From: Achromobacter pulmonis
GTDB taxonomy: Bacteria; Pseudomonadota; Gammaproteobacteria; Burkholderiales; Burkholderiaceae_B
Direction: 5' to 3'
Assembly (NCBI RefSeq): GCF_902859765.1
Contig: NZ_CADIJV010000007.1
Location: 113,486-177,485, forward strand
DNA length: 64,000 nt
Shown here: positions 1 to 8,518 of the stretch, piece after piece
Numbering within the stretch: position 1 is the first letter of the stretch
Layout of the letters: every line of letters starts with the position of its first letter
Program-made: the position numbers and the translations under genes
Notes under the pieces: model-generated
The model's input: the letters and a program-made list of their open reading frames with translations, nothing else
Told to the model about the DNA's origin: nothing
Databases searched by the model: none

Positions 1-1264
1 GCGCGGGGTTCCATTCGTTGCTCAGGAACAGGCCGATGTTGGTCTGGTAGCGGGTCGGACCGGTCCGGACCCAATCGCCGCGATTGACGGCGCGGCTGCC
101 GTCGGGCTGGCGCACTGTGGTCTGGGTAAGCAGCTTCATGCCCGGCCAGGTTTCGTGCATGAAGTCCATGCCCACCGTGGTGGCGACACTGGCCCACGGG
201 ATGGTCGCCGCGACATTGCCGCCATAGACGAGCGGTCCGATGACGTGACGCCGCACGTCGACCACGCGCGCCGCGTTGACCTCATTGTGGGCGGCCAGGG
301 TGGTATCGAATTCGTTGACGTAAAGGCTGGCCCGCAACTGGCTGATCAGGCCGTCGAATTCGCCCGCGTAGGCAAGCTTGCCCTGCTTGACGGCCAGCGG
401 ATCGCGATGGCTGCTGGCCAGGGGATACGGCGGCACCGCGCCGGCCGCATCGTCATTGACGTGCGCCATGCGGCCGCTGATCTCGATGCGTTGGCGCGCG
501 TCCGGCATGTAGCCCAGCACGATGCCGCCGCCCGCGCCGCGAAAACCGCTGTTGGGCACCTCCTCGGCGGCGCTGCTGAAGTTGCTGGCGCGCCGTCCGG
601 TGGCGTAGACGCGCAGGTCGAAGCCGTCGCCGGCGGCCTCCAGCGCGGCGCTGGCCTGCATCGCATTGGCATTGCTGCGCCATGCGGCCGACACCTCGCC
701 CCCATTGAGCTGGAACGCATGCTCCAGATTGCCGTGGGCGCGCCGGGTGACGAAGTTGATCAGGCCACCCAGCCCGTCACTGCCGAAGCGCGCCGAATCC
801 GGTCCCCGCACCACCTCGACCTGCTCCAGCTCGGTCGGGCTGATCAGCATGAATTGCAGGGTATTGCGGCCGCGGAAGCGATTGCCGTCGATGAAGACAG
901 GCACCCGCATGTCGTTGGTGTTCATGCCGCGCAGGAACACCGTGCCGGCGATGCCGCCCGTGTGGTTGATGGTGGCGTTGGGAATCCGGCCGATCAGCTC
1001 CAGCGTGCTGATGGGACTGAGCCGGTCGATGTCCTGGCGGTCGACCACCGACACCGATTGCGTCACCGCATGATCGAGCGTCGCCGCCGGCGGCACCGCG
1101 CCGATGGCATGCAGGCGGCCATCGTCGACGGCATCGTCATCGGCCGTGACCCGGATGGCGGGCAGTTGCGCGGCGGTGTCGGCGGCCGTGGCGGGCGCGC
1201 CAAGGGTGATGGCCGCGAGCAGGAAGGCGCGAACCAGAGGCGAAGGCAGAAAGGATTGAGTCAT
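1..1264 (-). CDS. TonB-dependent outer-membrane receptor, copy A (3' end beyond window)
   Basis: The reading frame begins at the ATG at 1264 and stays open to base 1, so about 421 N-terminal residues are visible and the rest lies outside the window. It starts with a signal peptide ending near ATAAD, followed by the plug domain (VSVVDRQDIDRL, FLRGMNTNDMRVPVFIDGNR, VEVVRGPDSARFGSDGLGG) and early barrel strands. It aligns without net gaps to the neighbouring receptor at 1365-3533, offset by 2269 bp, so the two are a tandem duplication. It is last in the operon of binding protein, permease, ATPase and two small ThuA-like genes. The substrate is not evident; an iron or other metal chelate is the usual cargo for this combination. 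Truncation here is only the window edge; there is no sign of a pseudogene. Confidence 0.9.
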   Translation of the reverse strand, partial: MTQSFLPSPLVRAFLLAAITLGAPATAADTAAQLPAIRVTADDDAVDDGRLHAIGAVPPAATLDHAVTQSVSVVDRQDIDRLSPISTLELIGRIPNATINHTGGIAGTVFLRGMNTNDMRVPVFIDGNRFRGRNTLQFMLISPTELEQVEVVRGPDSARFGSDGLGGLINFVTRRAHGNLEHAFQLNGGEVSAAWRSNANAMQASAALEAAGDGFDLRVYATGRRASNFSSAAEEVPNSGFRGAGGGIVLGYMPDARQRIEISGRMAHVNDDAAGAVPPYPLASSHRDPLAVKQGKLAYAGEFDGLISQLRASLYVNEFDTTLAAHNEVNAARVVDVRRHVIGPLVYGGNVAATIPWASVATTVGMDFMHETWPGMKLLTQTTVRQPDGSRAVNRGDWVRTGPTRYQTNIGLFLSNEWNPA

Positions 1265-1364
1265 ACAGGAGCGCAAAAGCAAAGCCCGAAGGCGGGAGGC
1301 GCGCCGCCTCGGGCGGCGGCGATGGGATCTTGCAGCCGGGACGACATCGCCCCGCGCGGCAGGC

Positions 1365-3533
1365 TCAGAAGCGCGTGCGCAGCGTCACGCTGAAACTGCG
1401 TCCGGGCTGCAGCAACGGATTCAGGTTCGTCATCGGGTAGTTCACATTCGACGCCGTGGCGGCGGTGCGATAGGCGCGATCGAACAGGTTGTTGATGCTG
1501 AACACCGCCTGGGTGTTACCCACCCGCGGCAGGCCCAGCTTGTCCAATTGCAGTTGCGCGAACAGGTTGACCACGCCAAAGCCGGCCGCCGGATATTCCT
1601 TGTGGTCATCGTAGCGGCCCTGCCCCTTGGCCCACTGCAACTCGCCGCTCAAGGCGTAGGCCTCGTTCGGGCCGACGTACTGCAATCCCATCAGGCCGCT
1701 GAGCGTGGCGATCGACGGCAACGGCCGGTTCGTGATCCGGTTGGTGGCATGCAGGTAGCCGGCGCTGCCATACAGGTTGAACGCGCGCGTCACCTGCCAG
1801 CGCCAGTCACTTTCGACCCCCTGTACGCGCACCTTGCCGACATTGCTTTTCTGCGTCGCGGGCAGGCCGTTGTACAGGGTGTTGACGTTCTCGATGAAAT
1901 CGCGGAAGTCGCTGCGGAACGCCGTCAGGCCGACGGTGGCATCATCGAAATGCAGCCGGGTGCCCACATCGACGTTGACACCACGCTCGGGCTTGAGTTC
2001 GGGATTGGGGAAGGCATAGCTGGCGCCGGTAAAGCCGGCGTCGAACATGTCGAAGATCCACGGCATGCGGAACGAGTTGCCGACGCTGCCCAACAGTTCG
2101 ACCACCTTGGTGGCGCGGTACGACAGCCCCAGGCTGCCGGTGGTGGCGGTCTGCTGGTTGTTCTGCGCCGCGCGGAAGGCCGGCAGCAGATCGGGCGATG
2201 GCAAAGGCGAAAGGTCGACGTCGGACCGGTACCAATCCACACGGCCGCCGGCGGTCAAGGTCCATTTCGGGGACGGCGTCCACTCGTTGCTCAGGAAGAC
2301 CCCGATATTGGTCTGGTAGCGGGACGGGCCGCTGGGAACCCAATCGCCGCGATTGACCGTCGTGCCGCCATCCGGTTGGCGCAGCGTCACCTGCGTGCGC
2401 CGCGCCTGGCCAGGCCAGTTCTCGTGCATGAAATCCATGCCGACCGTGGTGGCGACGCTGGCCCACGGAATGGTCGCCGCCAGATTGCCGCCATAAGCCA
2501 GCGGCCCCGGCACGTGGCGCTGCACATCCAGCACCCGGTTTGGGTTGGCCTGGTTGTGCACCACCAGCGTGGTGTCGAACTCGTTGACGTAGAGGCTGGC
2601 GCGCAACTCGCTGAGCACGCCGTCGAACGCTCCCTGATAGGCCAACTTTCCCTGCTTGACGTTCAAGGGATCGCTGCGGGTGGTGGCCAGCGGATACGGC
2701 GGCACGGTGCCGGCCCACCCTTCGTTCACGTGTGCCATGCGGCCGCTGATCTCGACGCGCTGGCGCGCGTCCGGCATGTAGCCCAGCACGATGCCGCCGC
2801 CCGCGCTGCGAAAATCACTATTGGGCACTTCATCGCTGGCGCTGCGGAAGTTGCCGGCGCGCCGCCCGGTGGCATAGACACGCAGGTCCAGGCCGTCGCC
2901 GGCCGCCTCCAGCGCCGCGCTGGCCTGCATCCCGTTGCCATTGCTGTTCCAGGTGGCCGACAGCTCACCGCCATCGAGCGCGAAGCCATGCGCCAGGTTG
3001 CCGTGGGCGCGCCTGGTGACGAAGTTGATCAGGCCGCCCAGCCCATCGCTGCCGAAGCGCGCCGAATCCGGCCCGCGCACCACTTCGACGGCCTCCAGTT
3101 CGGTCGGACTGATGAGCATGAACTGCAGCTTGTTGCGGCCACGGAAGCGATTGCCGTCGATGAACACGGGCACCCGCATATCGAGCGTGTCCATGCCGCG
3201 CAGGAACAACGTGCCGCCAATGCCGCCGCCCAGATTGATGGTGGCGTTGGGAATCCGGCCCAGCAGCTCCAGCGTGCTGATGGCGCTGAGCCGGTCGAGA
3301 TCCTGGCGGTCGACCACCGACACCGATTGCGTGACCGTATGGTCGAGCGTCGCCGCCGGCGGCACGGCGCCGCTGGCATGCAGGCGGCCGTCGTCGGCGG
3401 CGGCATCATCGGCCGTGACCCGGATGGCGGGCAGTTGCGCGGCGGAGTCGGCGGCCATGGCGGGCGCGCCGAGACTGGCGGCGGCCAGCAGGATGGCGTG
3501 GGCGAAAGGCGATAGCGGGAAGGAATGAGTCAT
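1365..3533 (-). CDS. TonB-dependent outer-membrane receptor, copy B
   Basis: This is a 722-residue receptor. The ATG at 3533 is chosen because the codons after it encode a signal peptide (hydrophobic run ending in APAMAAD). The longer frame upstream overlaps the real 3578-4228 gene and looks non-coding. The plug domain lies at about residues 45-165 (SVVDRQDLDRL, RGMDTLDMRVPVFIDGNR, VVRGPDSARFGSDGLGG). A 22-strand-type barrel follows, ending in the typical aromatic terminus (SFSVTLRTRF). The family binds a chelate or macromolecule at the cell surface and imports it using TonB energy. The gene is 44 bp downstream of a ThuA-like gene and 100 bp upstream of its duplicate, copy A. Resemblance to haem/transferrin-type receptors is only general, so the ligand is unassigned. 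Confidence 0.93.
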   Translation of the reverse strand: MTHSFPLSPFAHAILLAAASLGAPAMAADSAAQLPAIRVTADDAAADDGRLHASGAVPPAATLDHTVTQSVSVVDRQDLDRLSAISTLELLGRIPNATINLGGGIGGTLFLRGMDTLDMRVPVFIDGNRFRGRNKLQFMLISPTELEAVEVVRGPDSARFGSDGLGGLINFVTRRAHGNLAHGFALDGGELSATWNSNGNGMQASAALEAAGDGLDLRVYATGRRAGNFRSASDEVPNSDFRSAGGGIVLGYMPDARQRVEISGRMAHVNEGWAGTVPPYPLATTRSDPLNVKQGKLAYQGAFDGVLSELRASLYVNEFDTTLVVHNQANPNRVLDVQRHVPGPLAYGGNLAATIPWASVATTVGMDFMHENWPGQARRTQVTLRQPDGGTTVNRGDWVPSGPSRYQTNIGVFLSNEWTPSPKWTLTAGGRVDWYRSDVDLSPLPSPDLLPAFRAAQNNQQTATTGSLGLSYRATKVVELLGSVGNSFRMPWIFDMFDAGFTGASYAFPNPELKPERGVNVDVGTRLHFDDATVGLTAFRSDFRDFIENVNTLYNGLPATQKSNVGKVRVQGVESDWRWQVTRAFNLYGSAGYLHATNRITNRPLPSIATLSGLMGLQYVGPNEAYALSGELQWAKGQGRYDDHKEYPAAGFGVVNLFAQLQLDKLGLPRVGNTQAVFSINNLFDRAYRTAATASNVNYPMTNLNPLLQPGRSFSVTLRTRF

Positions 3534-3577
3534 ACGAGAATGCAATGGCAAAGCCCGGAGGCCGAAGGGACGCCGCC

Positions 3578-4228
3578 TCAGGCGGCGGGGGTGGAATCTT
3601 TCAGCCACGGCAGAAAGCCGCGCAGGAAACGGCTGGTGGCCGGCATGAAATAGCTGCCGTGGTGATACATCGGATCCAGCGAGGTCACGATCAGCCGGCC
3701 CGCCGTGCTGCGGCAGTCCTCGTACAGCACCGAACCGGCGCCGACCTTGTCGACCAGCGATACCGCGCCCGGCGGCGGCGCGTAGGTGCCGTGCTGATGC
3801 CAGGTGACATCGGCCAGCGTCAGATAGCGGAACAACGAATGGCCGGGCGCCGCCAGCCGCAGGCCGGGATCGGCGCCGGGCGTCTTCCACCACCAGAAGT
3901 TCACTTCGCAGTCGGTCCAGCGCACCCCGTCCAGCCAGCGGTGCGACCCGGTTTCGCCCATCGCCACCAGCGTCTTGCCGGCGGCCAGGAAACGGGCGAA
4001 GCGGTCGCGCTGCGCCACCAGCAGCTCCGGGTTGATGCGGCACGACACGATCAGGGCGTCACAGCCGTCCAGGGCGGCGTCATCCAGCTCCGGCAGGTAG
4101 ATCCCCCGGTCGATGTACGGCGCCAGTTCGGGCGTGCGAAAGGTGCGGTGGTGGTAGTAAGTGCCGGCGTCCAGCGCGGCAATCACCGGCTCGCGCCGGG
4201 CCGGGTCGGGGTGACGGGCGCCAGTCAT
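3578..4228 (-). CDS. Small ThuA / class I amidotransferase-fold-like protein (copy 2 of pair)
   Basis: This encodes 216 residues. The ATG at 4228 overlaps the TGA of the upstream gene (ATGA), which fixes the start. There is no signal peptide or membrane segment, so it is probably cytoplasmic. It has an alternating beta/alpha pattern (CDALIVSCRINPELL, FLAAGKTLVAMGE, GRLIVTSLDPMYHHG) like the flavodoxin/GATase-1/ThuA fold. It aligns along its length with the preceding 200-residue protein (LLAGGTMVFNG versus FLAAGKTLVAMGE; GRLLTHSGNDMW versus GRLIVTSLDPMY; both end in a F..WL motif), so the two look like diverged paralogues. The residue pair HH in MYHHGS is notable. I do not recognise a characterised homologue. 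Its place between an ABC importer and two TonB receptors suggests a role in handling the imported ligand; that is inference. Confidence 0.8.
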   Translation of the reverse strand: MTGARHPDPARREPVIAALDAGTYYHHRTFRTPELAPYIDRGIYLPELDDAALDGCDALIVSCRINPELLVAQRDRFARFLAAGKTLVAMGETGSHRWLDGVRWTDCEVNFWWWKTPGADPGLRLAAPGHSLFRYLTLADVTWHQHGTYAPPPGAVSLVDKVGAGSVLYEDCRSTAGRLIVTSLDPMYHHGSYFMPATSRFLRGFLPWLKDSTPAA

Positions 4229-4827
4229 GCCGCCTCCCCGTGCAGCCAATCGAACAGCTGCGGCACGATGCGGCAGGTGCTGTCGGCGCTGCCGGCATAC
4301 ATCCACATATCGTTGCCGGAATGCGTCAGCAGGCGGCCGCCCCCGGGCAGCGCCAGCACCCAATCCACCGGCACCGCGTCCGGCCCCAGCGTGTGCAGCA
4401 CCCTTGCGCCGGCCGGCGGCGGGTTGCCTCCGCGCGCATAGAAGCCGGCCACGCCGCGGCGGAAGGTCAGGTGTTCCGGATCGACGCCCTCGAACACCGG
4501 GTGGGCATCGGCGCGGTGCAGCCGCAGGCCGTCGATGCCGCGCGCCGGACCGGGCACGAACGGCGCCAGCCAGCGCAGGAAGGGGTAAGCCACATGGCCG
4601 TTGAACACCATGGTGCCGCCGGCCAGCAGCCAGGCCTCGAGCCGGGCCTGCTGAGACAGCAGGTAGCGCTGATCGGTATTGGCCGGCACCAGCAAGGCGC
4701 GCACCGTCGCCAGTTCCAGGCGATGCAGGGCGTACAGCGGTTCGGCAATGGCCGGCGGCGCCTCGCCGCCGGTCAGCGCGGCGGGACCGCTGCCGGTCCA
4801 GTGGTTCAGATAGACGATCGTGTTCAT
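4225..4827 (-). CDS. Small ThuA / class I amidotransferase-fold-like protein (copy 1 of pair)
   Basis: This encodes 200 residues, starting at the ATG at 4827, 5 bp after the stop of the ABC ATPase. It opens with a beta strand (MNTIVYLNHWTGSG), then shows an alpha/beta pattern (ATVRALLVPANTD, AWLLAGGTMVFNGHVAYPFLRWL, PGGGRLLTHSGNDMW) typical of ThuA/GATase-1-like folds. No Cys-His-Glu amidotransferase triad is evident at the usual spacing, so glutaminase activity is not supported. It is translationally coupled (ATGA) to the next gene, a diverged paralogue. Function is unknown. The operon context with a metal-chelate ABC importer suggests cytoplasmic processing or sensing of the imported compound. 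Confidence 0.8.
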   Translation of the reverse strand: MNTIVYLNHWTGSGPAALTGGEAPPAIAEPLYALHRLELATVRALLVPANTDQRYLLSQQARLEAWLLAGGTMVFNGHVAYPFLRWLAPFVPGPARGIDGLRLHRADAHPVFEGVDPEHLTFRRGVAGFYARGGNPPPAGARVLHTLGPDAVPVDWVLALPGGGRLLTHSGNDMWMYAGSADSTCRIVPQLFDWLHGEAA

Positions 4828-4832
4828 CGGGT

Positions 4833-5567
4833 TCAATGGAAAAGCGGAATCACGCCCGGCACCTCGCGGCCGTCGGCGGCGATGGCGGTCACCCGCAGCG
4901 GCAGGCCGTAAAGGCGGGTCAGGCGCTCGTCGGTGCACATCTGGCCAGTGGGGCCGGCCTCGCAGGCGTCGGGATGCATCAGCAGGGTCTGGTCGGCGAT
5001 GTGCTGGGCATGCTGCGGCTGATGGGTGGAGAACACCACCGCCATGCCCTCGCCCGCCAGCCGCCGCAGCAACGACAGGATCACGTCCTGGTTGCGCAGG
5101 TCCAGCGCCGCGCTGGGCTCGTCCAGCACGATGATGGGGCTGGCGCTGGCCATGGCCCGCGCGATGCAGGCCAGTTGCTGTTCGCCACCGCTGAGCGCAT
5201 GGAACGGCCGCCCCGCCAGATGCTCCAGCCGCACGGCGCGCAGGCATTCGCGGGCGATTTCGCGGTCGCGCGGGCCCGGCGAGGCCCACCAGCGCAGGTG
5301 GCGCACGCGGCCCATGGTCACCATGGCCAGCACGTCATAGGCGAACAGCGAATCGGTGCGCTGCGGCACGTAGGCGGCATGGCCGTTCAGGGAAACCGTG
5401 CCGGCGGCCGGCGGCTGCAAGCCCAGCAGCGTCTTGAGCAAGGTGGTCTTGCCCCGGCCATTCGGCCCCAGCACAGCCAGAACGCCGCCCGCCGGCACGC
5501 GCAGCGACAGGTCCGACAGCAGCAGGCGGCCGCCGGCCTGCACGGCAAGGCGATCCAGTTCAAGCAT
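4833..5567 (-). CDS. Iron/metal-chelate ABC transporter ATP-binding protein (FecE/FepC type)
   Basis: This 244-residue ATPase has Walker A GPNGRGKTT near residue 34, the signature LSGGEQQ, and Walker B IIVLDEPSAALD followed by STHQ. It belongs to the FecE/BtuD group that powers import of siderophores, haem or cobalamin through FecCD-family permeases. Its ATG overlaps the end of the permease gene by 8 bp and its stop is 5 bp from the first ThuA-like gene, so it is part of one operon. Confidence 0.93.
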   Translation of the reverse strand: MLELDRLAVQAGGRLLLSDLSLRVPAGGVLAVLGPNGRGKTTLLKTLLGLQPPAAGTVSLNGHAAYVPQRTDSLFAYDVLAMVTMGRVRHLRWWASPGPRDREIARECLRAVRLEHLAGRPFHALSGGEQQLACIARAMASASPIIVLDEPSAALDLRNQDVILSLLRRLAGEGMAVVFSTHQPQHAQHIADQTLLMHPDACEAGPTGQMCTDERLTRLYGLPLRVTAIAADGREVPGVIPLFH

Positions 5568-6630
5568 GGCCCGCCTCCCGGCCTTGCGTGCGGCGCAGCA
5601 GCCATGCGAACAAGGGCGCGCCGATCAACGCGGTGATCACCCCCAGCGGAATCTCGGCGCTGGTGGCGCTGCGGGCGACGGTATCGACCCACACCATGTA
5701 GGTGCCGCCAAGCAAGGCGCTGGCGGGCAGCAGCACGCGGTGGTCGGGGCCGACCAGCATGCGCGCGATGTGCGGCACTACCAGTCCGACCCACCCCACC
5801 GTGCCCGATACCGCCACGCTGGCGGACACCACCAGCGTGGCGCAACCCAGCAGCATCCAGCGCAGCGGTTCGACCGCCAGCCCCATAGCGCTGGCCTGCT
5901 CGTCACCCAGCGACAGCACGTTGATGCGGAACCGCAGCGCGAACAACAGGCCCATGCCGGCCATGATCGGCGCCAGCGCCGCCGCCAGCTTGACATACGA
6001 CGCCGTGGCGAAACTGCCCATCAGCCAGAACACGATCGCCGGCAGGCTGTCGTAGGGATCGGCGAAGTAGGTGGCCAGCGAGATCAGCGCGGAAAAGAAG
6101 GCGCTGGTGACCACGCCCGCCAGCACCAGCATCAGGATGGTGGTGCGGCCCTGCGAACGGCCCAGCAGGTAGACGATAGCCACCGCCAGCAACCCGCCGG
6201 CGAAAGCCAGCCCCAGGGTGGCCCACAACGACGAGAACAGCAGGATCGCGGCGCAGCCGCCGAATGCCGCGCCGGAGGAGATGCCGAGTATCTGCGGCCC
6301 GACCAGGGGATTGCGGAAAGCGCCCTGCAAGGCCGCGCCGCACAGCGCCAGGCTGGAGCCGGCCAGCAGCGCCAGCAGCACCCGCGGCAGGCGCACCAGC
6401 AGCACCACGCGGCGCTCGGCATCGGCAATGGACGGCAGCCACGCGGCCAGGCCATCGGGCAACAGCGCCTTTCCCAGCACGGCGGCCACGTGCGACACCG
6501 GCAAGGCATAGCGTCCCACGCACAACGCGGCCAATGCCGACAGCGGCACCGCGGCGATCATCAACCACCAGGGCCACGCGGACCGCCGGCCTTCGCCGCG
6601 CCCGGGGGCGCGTTCAATGCAGGCGGTCAT
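5560..6630 (-). CDS. FecCD-family ABC transporter permease
   Basis: This 356-residue protein has about nine to ten hydrophobic segments and the family motifs LLVRLPRVLLALLAGSSLALCGAALQ, NPLVGPQILGISSGAAFGG and GTVGWVGLVVPHIARML. It forms the inner-membrane channel of a BtuC/FecCD-type importer for chelated metals or corrinoids. It overlaps the binding-protein gene by 17 bp upstream and the ATPase gene by 8 bp downstream. A single permease is present, so it probably acts as a homodimer. Confidence 0.93.
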   Translation of the reverse strand: MTACIERAPGRGEGRRSAWPWWLMIAAVPLSALAALCVGRYALPVSHVAAVLGKALLPDGLAAWLPSIADAERRVVLLVRLPRVLLALLAGSSLALCGAALQGAFRNPLVGPQILGISSGAAFGGCAAILLFSSLWATLGLAFAGGLLAVAIVYLLGRSQGRTTILMLVLAGVVTSAFFSALISLATYFADPYDSLPAIVFWLMGSFATASYVKLAAALAPIMAGMGLLFALRFRINVLSLGDEQASAMGLAVEPLRWMLLGCATLVVSASVAVSGTVGWVGLVVPHIARMLVGPDHRVLLPASALLGGTYMVWVDTVARSATSAEIPLGVITALIGAPLFAWLLRRTQGREAGHA

Positions 6631-7729
6631 AGCCGGCGGCCCCTTGGTTCAATCGCATGCGCAGCACCCTGTCGATATCGGCGGCGCCGATGTCATAGCC
6701 GTACAACCAGGCGTAGGCCTGCGTGATGTGCTCGCGCAGCGGCCAATCGAACCGCTCCGGATGCAGCAACTGGCTCAGCCACTGCCAGTACAACGGCGAT
6801 TCCTGGCTGGGGGGATCCCAGATGTAGCCTCCCGCCGGAATCAGGTAGACGCGGTGGCTGCGCACGGCCGGGATGTCCGCGAACAGCGGATCGGCGTAGA
6901 TCATGGCCGGCGTCAGGCCCGACTCGAAATTGTTCAGCAGGATCACGTCCGGCGCCCAGGCCATGATCTGCTCGATGCCGACCGACTGGCCGGTGCCGAC
7001 CACCGCGGCCGCCACGTTGCGCCCGCCGGTCAATTGGATGTCGTCATCGAAACTGCTGCCCGCGCCCGAGGTGCGCAACTGCGGCCGGTATCGCGACAGA
7101 TACAGCACGCCGGGGCGTTCGTCGGCGCGCAGGCCGGCAGTGACATCGAGAATCCGCGCGCGCACCTCATCGCGCCACGCCAGTTGCCGGGCGGCGTGCG
7201 CGTCCTGCCCGAGCGAATGCCCCATCAACCGGATCCACTCGCGGGTGCGCACATCGGTGCCGTACAGCAACGCGGCCACCGGCAGGCCGGCATTGCGCAA
7301 CGGCGCGAGCAGATCGTCGCCCATGTGGCCCCACTGCCACACCATGTCGGGCTGGATCTGCAGCAGGGTTTCCACGTTCGGCACGAAGCCCGAGCGGGTG
7401 ATGTCCGAGCGCACGCTTTCCATGTGGGGAAACAGGCGCGAGGGCAGCGGATCCGCCATGCGTGCATAGGAATCGGGATGCATGCCGGCCAGGTGCCGCG
7501 ACGAACCGCCGTCCAGCGACATCAGCAGCGTGCCGCCCGGCATCGGCAGCGAGACCGCGCGCGTCGAGGGCGCGGCCTGCGTGACCGGATTGCCGAGCAT
7601 GTCGTTGAAGGACAGCGGCGCCGCCAGCGCGCCGGACGCGGCTGCCAGCGCCAGCAAGGCCGCCGGCACCATAGGGAGATTTATAAGGCGGCGCGATTTC
7701 GGCGGCGTCCTGGCCTCGCATTTTTTCAC
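6614..7729 (-). CDS. Periplasmic metal-chelate binding protein (FecB/BtuF-like)
   Basis: This is a 371-residue class III (TroA/BtuF-fold) binding protein. A secretion signal (LLALAAASGALA then APLSF) is present without a lipobox. Family features include the SGFVPNVETLLQIQPDMVW segment, where the bound domain docks, a GRNVAAA motif and a long connecting helix. GTG at 7729 is the first start in frame, but no good ribosome-binding site is seen. ATG at 7672 (MVPAALLALA) would give an equally good signal peptide, so the start is uncertain. It is the first gene of the minus-strand uptake operon, divergent from a Crp/Fnr-type regulator. The ligand cannot be read from the sequence. Confidence 0.88.
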   Translation of the reverse strand: MKKCEARTPPKSRRLINLPMVPAALLALAAASGALAAPLSFNDMLGNPVTQAAPSTRAVSLPMPGGTLLMSLDGGSSRHLAGMHPDSYARMADPLPSRLFPHMESVRSDITRSGFVPNVETLLQIQPDMVWQWGHMGDDLLAPLRNAGLPVAALLYGTDVRTREWIRLMGHSLGQDAHAARQLAWRDEVRARILDVTAGLRADERPGVLYLSRYRPQLRTSGAGSSFDDDIQLTGGRNVAAAVVGTGQSVGIEQIMAWAPDVILLNNFESGLTPAMIYADPLFADIPAVRSHRVYLIPAGGYIWDPPSQESPLYWQWLSQLLHPERFDWPLREHITQAYAWLYGYDIGAADIDRVLRMRLNQGAAGYDRLH

Positions 7730-7748
7730 GGTGATAGCATCTGAACAA

Positions 7749-7764
7749 GAATCATTTTCGATTC
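7749..7764. promoter_or_regulatory. Inverted repeat in divergent promoter, Fur-like
   Basis: GAATC and GATTC form an inverted repeat around ATTTTC in the 65-bp gap between the binding-protein gene and the Crp/Fnr regulator. The reverse strand reads GAAAATGATTC, close to the AATGATT hexamers of Fur boxes and to the stronger site at 29631-29648. The position suits control of both genes. Whether Fur or the adjacent regulator binds is undecided. Confidence 0.4.
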
Positions 7765-7794
7765 GAATTCTAGGTATCCCCCCCTGCCATTCAA

Positions 7795-8517
7795 ATGACT
7801 ATTGTCAATTCGTCCCGGTCGCTTGTGCTCGCCGCGTTGCGGCGCCATCCCTGGTTCGAAGGCATCCCCGAGGCGGCGCTTGGGGCGCTGGCCGCGCACG
7901 GCCGCTGGCTGCGGTTCGCGGCGGGCGACACCCTGTTCTCCGAGGGCCAGTCGGCGACTTCATGCCTGCTGGTGTGCGAGGGGTGGGTGCAAGGCCTGCG
8001 CTATACCGCCGACGGCGGCGAAAAGGTATTCGGCGAAGTCGGCCCGGGCGGCTGGCTGTCGGTGCTGACCCTGTTCGAATCCGCCCCGCGCCATCTTCAT
8101 CACATCCGCGCGCACCGCGACGGCAGCGGTTGCCTGGTGCCGCACGGCGCCTTCCTGCAACTGTGCCGCGACGATGGCCGCCTGGCCTGCCGCGTGGCCT
8201 CGCATGGCGCCTGGCTGGTGCGGCACCACACCGACCGCATCGACTGGCTGACGTCCAGTTCGGCGCAGCAGCGGCTGGCCGAATACGTGCTGCGCGCCGG
8301 CAAGCCGCGGGCTGGGCAGCCGCTCGTCCTGCCCTTGAGCCATTCGCAGATCGCGGTCAAGCTCGGCATGCGCGCCGAGACCCTGAGCCGCATCTTCGCC
8401 AGGTGGCGGCGCGAAGGCATCGTCGCCAACCGCCAGGGCAAACTCTACGTGCTGTGCCTCGCTCCGCTCGAACAGCTCGCGGCCGGCGGCGCGGCGCCGG
8501 CATCGGCCGGCCGCTGA
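7795..8517 (+). CDS. Crp/Fnr-family transcriptional regulator
   Basis: This 240-residue regulator has an N-terminal cyclic-nucleotide-binding-like beta barrel (residues about 20-130; GDTLFSEGQSATSCLLVCEGWV) and a C-terminal helix-turn-helix (SHSQIAVKLGMRAETLSRIFARWR). The N-terminal iron-sulfur cysteine cluster of FNR is absent. The gene is divergent from the TonB/ABC uptake operon and therefore its likely regulator. It ends one base from the convergent IclR-family gene. Confidence 0.88.
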   Translation: MTIVNSSRSLVLAALRRHPWFEGIPEAALGALAAHGRWLRFAAGDTLFSEGQSATSCLLVCEGWVQGLRYTADGGEKVFGEVGPGGWLSVLTLFESAPRHLHHIRAHRDGSGCLVPHGAFLQLCRDDGRLACRVASHGAWLVRHHTDRIDWLTSSSAQQRLAEYVLRAGKPRAGQPLVLPLSHSQIAVKLGMRAETLSRIFARWRREGIVANRQGKLYVLCLAPLEQLAAGGAAPASAGR

Positions 8518-8518
8518 A

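Noticed and set aside
1-1264. Copy A receptor as a broken pseudogene
   Set aside because: The frame is open and aligns without net gaps to copy B up to the window edge. The missing part is outside the window.
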